Shown here piece by piece: positions 61,501-64,000 of a DNA stretch of 64,000 bases. The notes beneath the pieces were generated by a model that saw only the letters and a list, made by a program, of their open reading frames with translations, was not told the DNA's origin and did not search any database. The translations under genes and the position numbers were made by a program. Each line of letters opens with the position of its first letter. The first letter of the stretch is position 1. Origin of the DNA: Mesostigma viride (Eukaryota; Streptophyta; Mesostigmatophyceae; Mesostigmatales; Mesostigmataceae); contig RPFO01000412.1 in NCBI GenBank assembly GCA_009746045.1, forward strand, positions 963,437 to 1,027,436. Direction: 5' to 3'.

Positions 61501-64000
61501 CACGGATTGCCGGATCGCAAGGAACCATGCAAAATATTCTCATGCAAAAATATCTGTTTGGAGCCGTGCAAAATAGACCTGCCAATTCCGCCTAGACTGA
61601 ACACCGGCAATTTTTCTTGTGGCACCTTGTTGCTTCCGGCACTACACCCCATCCACATGCCATCCACATGCCACCCACGAACTCCCCATGCACCACTCTC
61701 GCCGCATCTTTGTCCCTGTGCTGCTTGACGGCAGAGAGCGGAGCGCGATCTGAGCCCCGAAACAGCCCCGGTGCGGCCCATCCCACAGCTGGGCTCTTCT
61801 CCTCCCCTTCCCTCGGGTCCAGCCCCATCTGCTCCTCACGCCGAGCCCACGATGCTGCTGGGGATGGTGATGACGCCGGTGGGCGTTTGCCTCTAACGCC
61901 TGTCGATGTCACAAGCTCTGGCGCGGCTGGCAGCAGCCAGGGAGGACAGGGGGGAAATGGCCGTTCCGCGACCAGGAGGGGGCGCGGTGGCAGGCTACAG
62001 CAGCGAGGGCAGCCAGGTCAGAACGAGCAGCAAGGTCAGCAGCAAGGCCAGTCCACGCCTACGTTACCGACCGGCCGCCGAGGGCCAGGGTCATCCCCCG
62101 TGGCGGGGGTGGGGTTGGGGGTGCAGGCGGTTAGTGCGGGCCCCGCCAGCCGCTCGTCCTTGCGCAGGCGGCCGTCGAGCGCACCCACGGGGCAGCCGGG
62201 GGGGGCATCAGATGGTGCCAGACCAGAGCCGGGGGGTGGGGGTGTACCGGGTGTGGGCCGTGAGGGCGAACCGGGCATGGGCAGTGAGGGTGACGGCAGT
62301 GGTCAGGTGTCGCGCGGGCGCAAGCGGAAACAGGTGGACACGACACTAGGCAGTAAACCAAGTGACGGTAACGCGACAGAGGGCGATGCGAGGGTTACTC
62401 AGGCAGACGAGCAGGCGCCGGGACGTGCTGGAGGCGGGCGTGGGCGCAAGGGCCGCGCTGGCGCAGATGCCAGCAACCACAAGGGGGCGTTGGCCAGCGG
62501 TGGCATTGCTGCGGTGTCCAGGGACGCGCGTGTCGCGGTTCCTGCTTCCGCCGGCACGGCGGCCGCCCCCACCAGCCCCGCTGGACACGTGCAGGCCAGC
62601 CACGCGACGAACAAGGACCCTTTTGCGCTGGACTCGCAGGACGTGAGCAAGGGCCTGTCGAACGACTCCCCAAAGGAGCTGAGGAACGACTCGCCGAAGG
62701 ACGCACCCAGGAACGCACCCACAGATCCCTTTGCGCTCGACTCGCAGGAGGAGCGAGCGCTGATGATGAGTGCGGGGCGGTCGCGGGTGGCGTCGGCCAG
62801 CAGGAGCAGGAGCGCGGCGCCTGGCAGCACCCCTGCTTCACGCAAGACGGCGGGAACAGAGATGGGGGGCGATGCAGGGGGGAGCATGAGGGCAGTGGAG
62901 ATGACCAGGGGAGGTGAGACAGCAAGGGCAGGGGGAACCGGCCGACGCGGCACACACCGCAGCTCCCACCCTGGCTCGTCAGCGGAAGCTAAGGATGCGG
63001 GGCAGAATGGGGCGACCGCGGATGCGGGGCCGTCAGGAGTGGCCGCCGATGGGGGGCATGTGGGGGCAGCTGTTGTCACCACCATGGGCCGCCCCGCTAA
63101 GCGTGCACGCTTGGGCAAGGGCGCTGCCAGTACAGGGGACGCGGCAGCGCTCGTTGCAGAGGGGACGACTGGGCCGGGTCCTGGTGGTGAGGGGGAAGGT
63201 GCTGACAAGGACAGCAAGGGAGCTGTTGTCGGCGATGTTGCTGGAGGAGATCATGCCAGTAAGGTTGCCAAGGTTGGTAATGCCAGCAACGCCACCAAAG
63301 GCGACATTGCCGGCATTTCCGCAGGAGGTGACAGCGCCAGCAATGCCGCAGGTGGAGATATCTCTGGTGACAAACCCGAGGGTGACAAGGCTGGCGGTGC
63401 CAGCAGGGTTGATAATGCCGGCAACGCCACCGTCGTTGATGTTCCTCTTGCGGCACCCGTGGCACCGAGCGCGCTGGCGGCGGGTCGGCGCGGTGGCAAG
63501 CGTGGAGGGGCGCGCTCCGCTGCACTGCCCGCAGCTGCGCACGGACAAGCCAGTGTGGTGCTGCCTGCTGGTGCGGGTGATGACGCGGATGCCAGCATCA
63601 GCACCAGCGAGGGAGCCGGGGCACGCCCTATGGCAGCCCGGGAGGAGATGCTGACCCTTGAACCGCCTGGGCTGCCTGTGGATGCGGGGGGCCGCGCCGC
63701 AAGGAGCACACCAACAGCTGCTAAAGAAGAGGGTGGTGGCCTCGCGGCTCTACTGGCTGCCGGCACCCCCGCGCAGGCTGGAGGACATGGCTGGCCCGCT
63801 GGGCCAGGAGGGGAGGGAATGGAGCCTACACCGGGTGGGGGGGGGACTGGTGAGGGGGGTCAGCGGCTGGGGGAGGAGGCGGCGCCCAGTGGCCGCGGCC
63901 GCCGCAGGGGGAGACCTGCAGCCAAGCCAAAGGGTAGCGACGGGGCATTGAACAAGGGGAGCGATGGGGAATTGGCCGAGGGGGGCAACGAGTCGGCGGC
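55521..64000 (+). CDS. Microcephalin-like (MCPH1) BRCT protein, 3' incomplete
   Basis: Six exons fit, all with GT-AG borders and matching phases: 55521-55698, 55806-56005, 56733-56853, 57628-58029, 58666-59314 and 61735 to the edge, 1272 codons so far. Exons 1-2 give an N-terminal BRCT domain (about residues 14-100): VICFVHVATEDVNASGSIAR, LGAKCTHLTKDVTHIIFKG and LVLSPLWVQKSEDEMRRSLE. The exon 2-3 junction gives KRKSMQPK, matching the conserved KRKxMQPK after the first BRCT of animal MCPH1. The rest is Ala/Gly/Ser-rich and disordered, with two DPFALDSQ repeats (near 62625 and 62730), an NLS-like GRPAKRARLGK and an AT-hook-like RRRGRPAAK near the edge. MCPH1 proteins act in chromosome condensation and the DNA damage response, usually with a C-terminal BRCT pair. 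That pair, if present, lies beyond the window. Confidence 0.75.
59299..60842. repeat. 50-bp minisatellite containing a splice donor, about 30 copies
   Basis: The unit is GGAAGCCGGGGAGGTGCGTG, CGGATGCTCGCGTTGTGTTG, GGATGGGGGGC. The first unit begins inside exon 5 of the microcephalin-like gene and its GAG|GTGCGT is the predicted donor of intron 5. Each later unit carries the same or a near-identical GAGGTGCGT. Small variants (GCGGAT/GTGGAT, GCTCG/GCTCA/ATTCT, GCCGTGGAG, G-run length) are shared by groups of units. Long frames on both strands are repeat artefacts. Confidence 0.95.
61213..61318. repeat. GT-rich low-complexity tract in intron 5
   Basis: Two interrupted (GT)n runs flank a short duplicated segment (TGATCTGTTGAGCTGTTCAC resembles CATCTGCTGAACTGCTCAC). 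It lies wholly within the predicted intron. Confidence 0.8.

Overview
This is nuclear DNA from a eukaryote. Host genes have GT-AG introns, the long arrays of simple and complex tandem repeats are typical of large genomes, and several non-LTR retrotransposon families and DNA transposons are nested in each other. The GC-rich coding sequence, the plant-type L1 element with a zf-RVT C-terminus and a MOS2/GPKOW-like gene fit a green alga or another microalga. The species cannot be fixed from sequence alone, and the lineage call is an inference.

Layout. 1-1897 is an 80-bp minisatellite. 3.3-11.0 kb is a graveyard of nested LINE copies, separated by microsatellites that start at LINE 3' tails. I call the LINE families A, B and C by their 3' ends. 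One ORF1-only element lies at 3504-4471. 12286-20913 is a Mutator-like element with 210-bp terminal inverted repeats and a 9-bp target duplication. It carries a spliced gene of unknown family and a 1.4-kb array of an 8-bp unit. 21612-29682 is a three-exon host gene for a 1804-residue, mostly disordered protein of unknown function. 30-31.3 kb holds LINE tails. 31.3-33.0 kb holds a broken PHD-finger ORF next to an array of TATA-containing repeats. 33.0-38.2 kb and 49.9-52.1 kb hold copies of two subfamilies (REL-A, REL-B) of a LINE with a C-terminal restriction-like endonuclease.

38234-49884 is an 11.65-kb element beginning CACTA and ending TAGTG. It splits one REL-B copy and is itself filled with palindromic subterminal arrays, two higher-order satellites, a full-length L1 and a SINE-like repeat.

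52.5-64 kb is the second host gene block. A minus-strand GPKOW/MOS2 homologue is divergent from a plus-strand microcephalin-like BRCT gene, which runs off the right edge. The fifth intron of the latter is largely a minisatellite whose unit contains the exon-intron junction.

The three host genes look independent. The rest is mostly transposable elements, and target-site duplications, inverted termini and interrupted reading frames give their order of insertion in several places.
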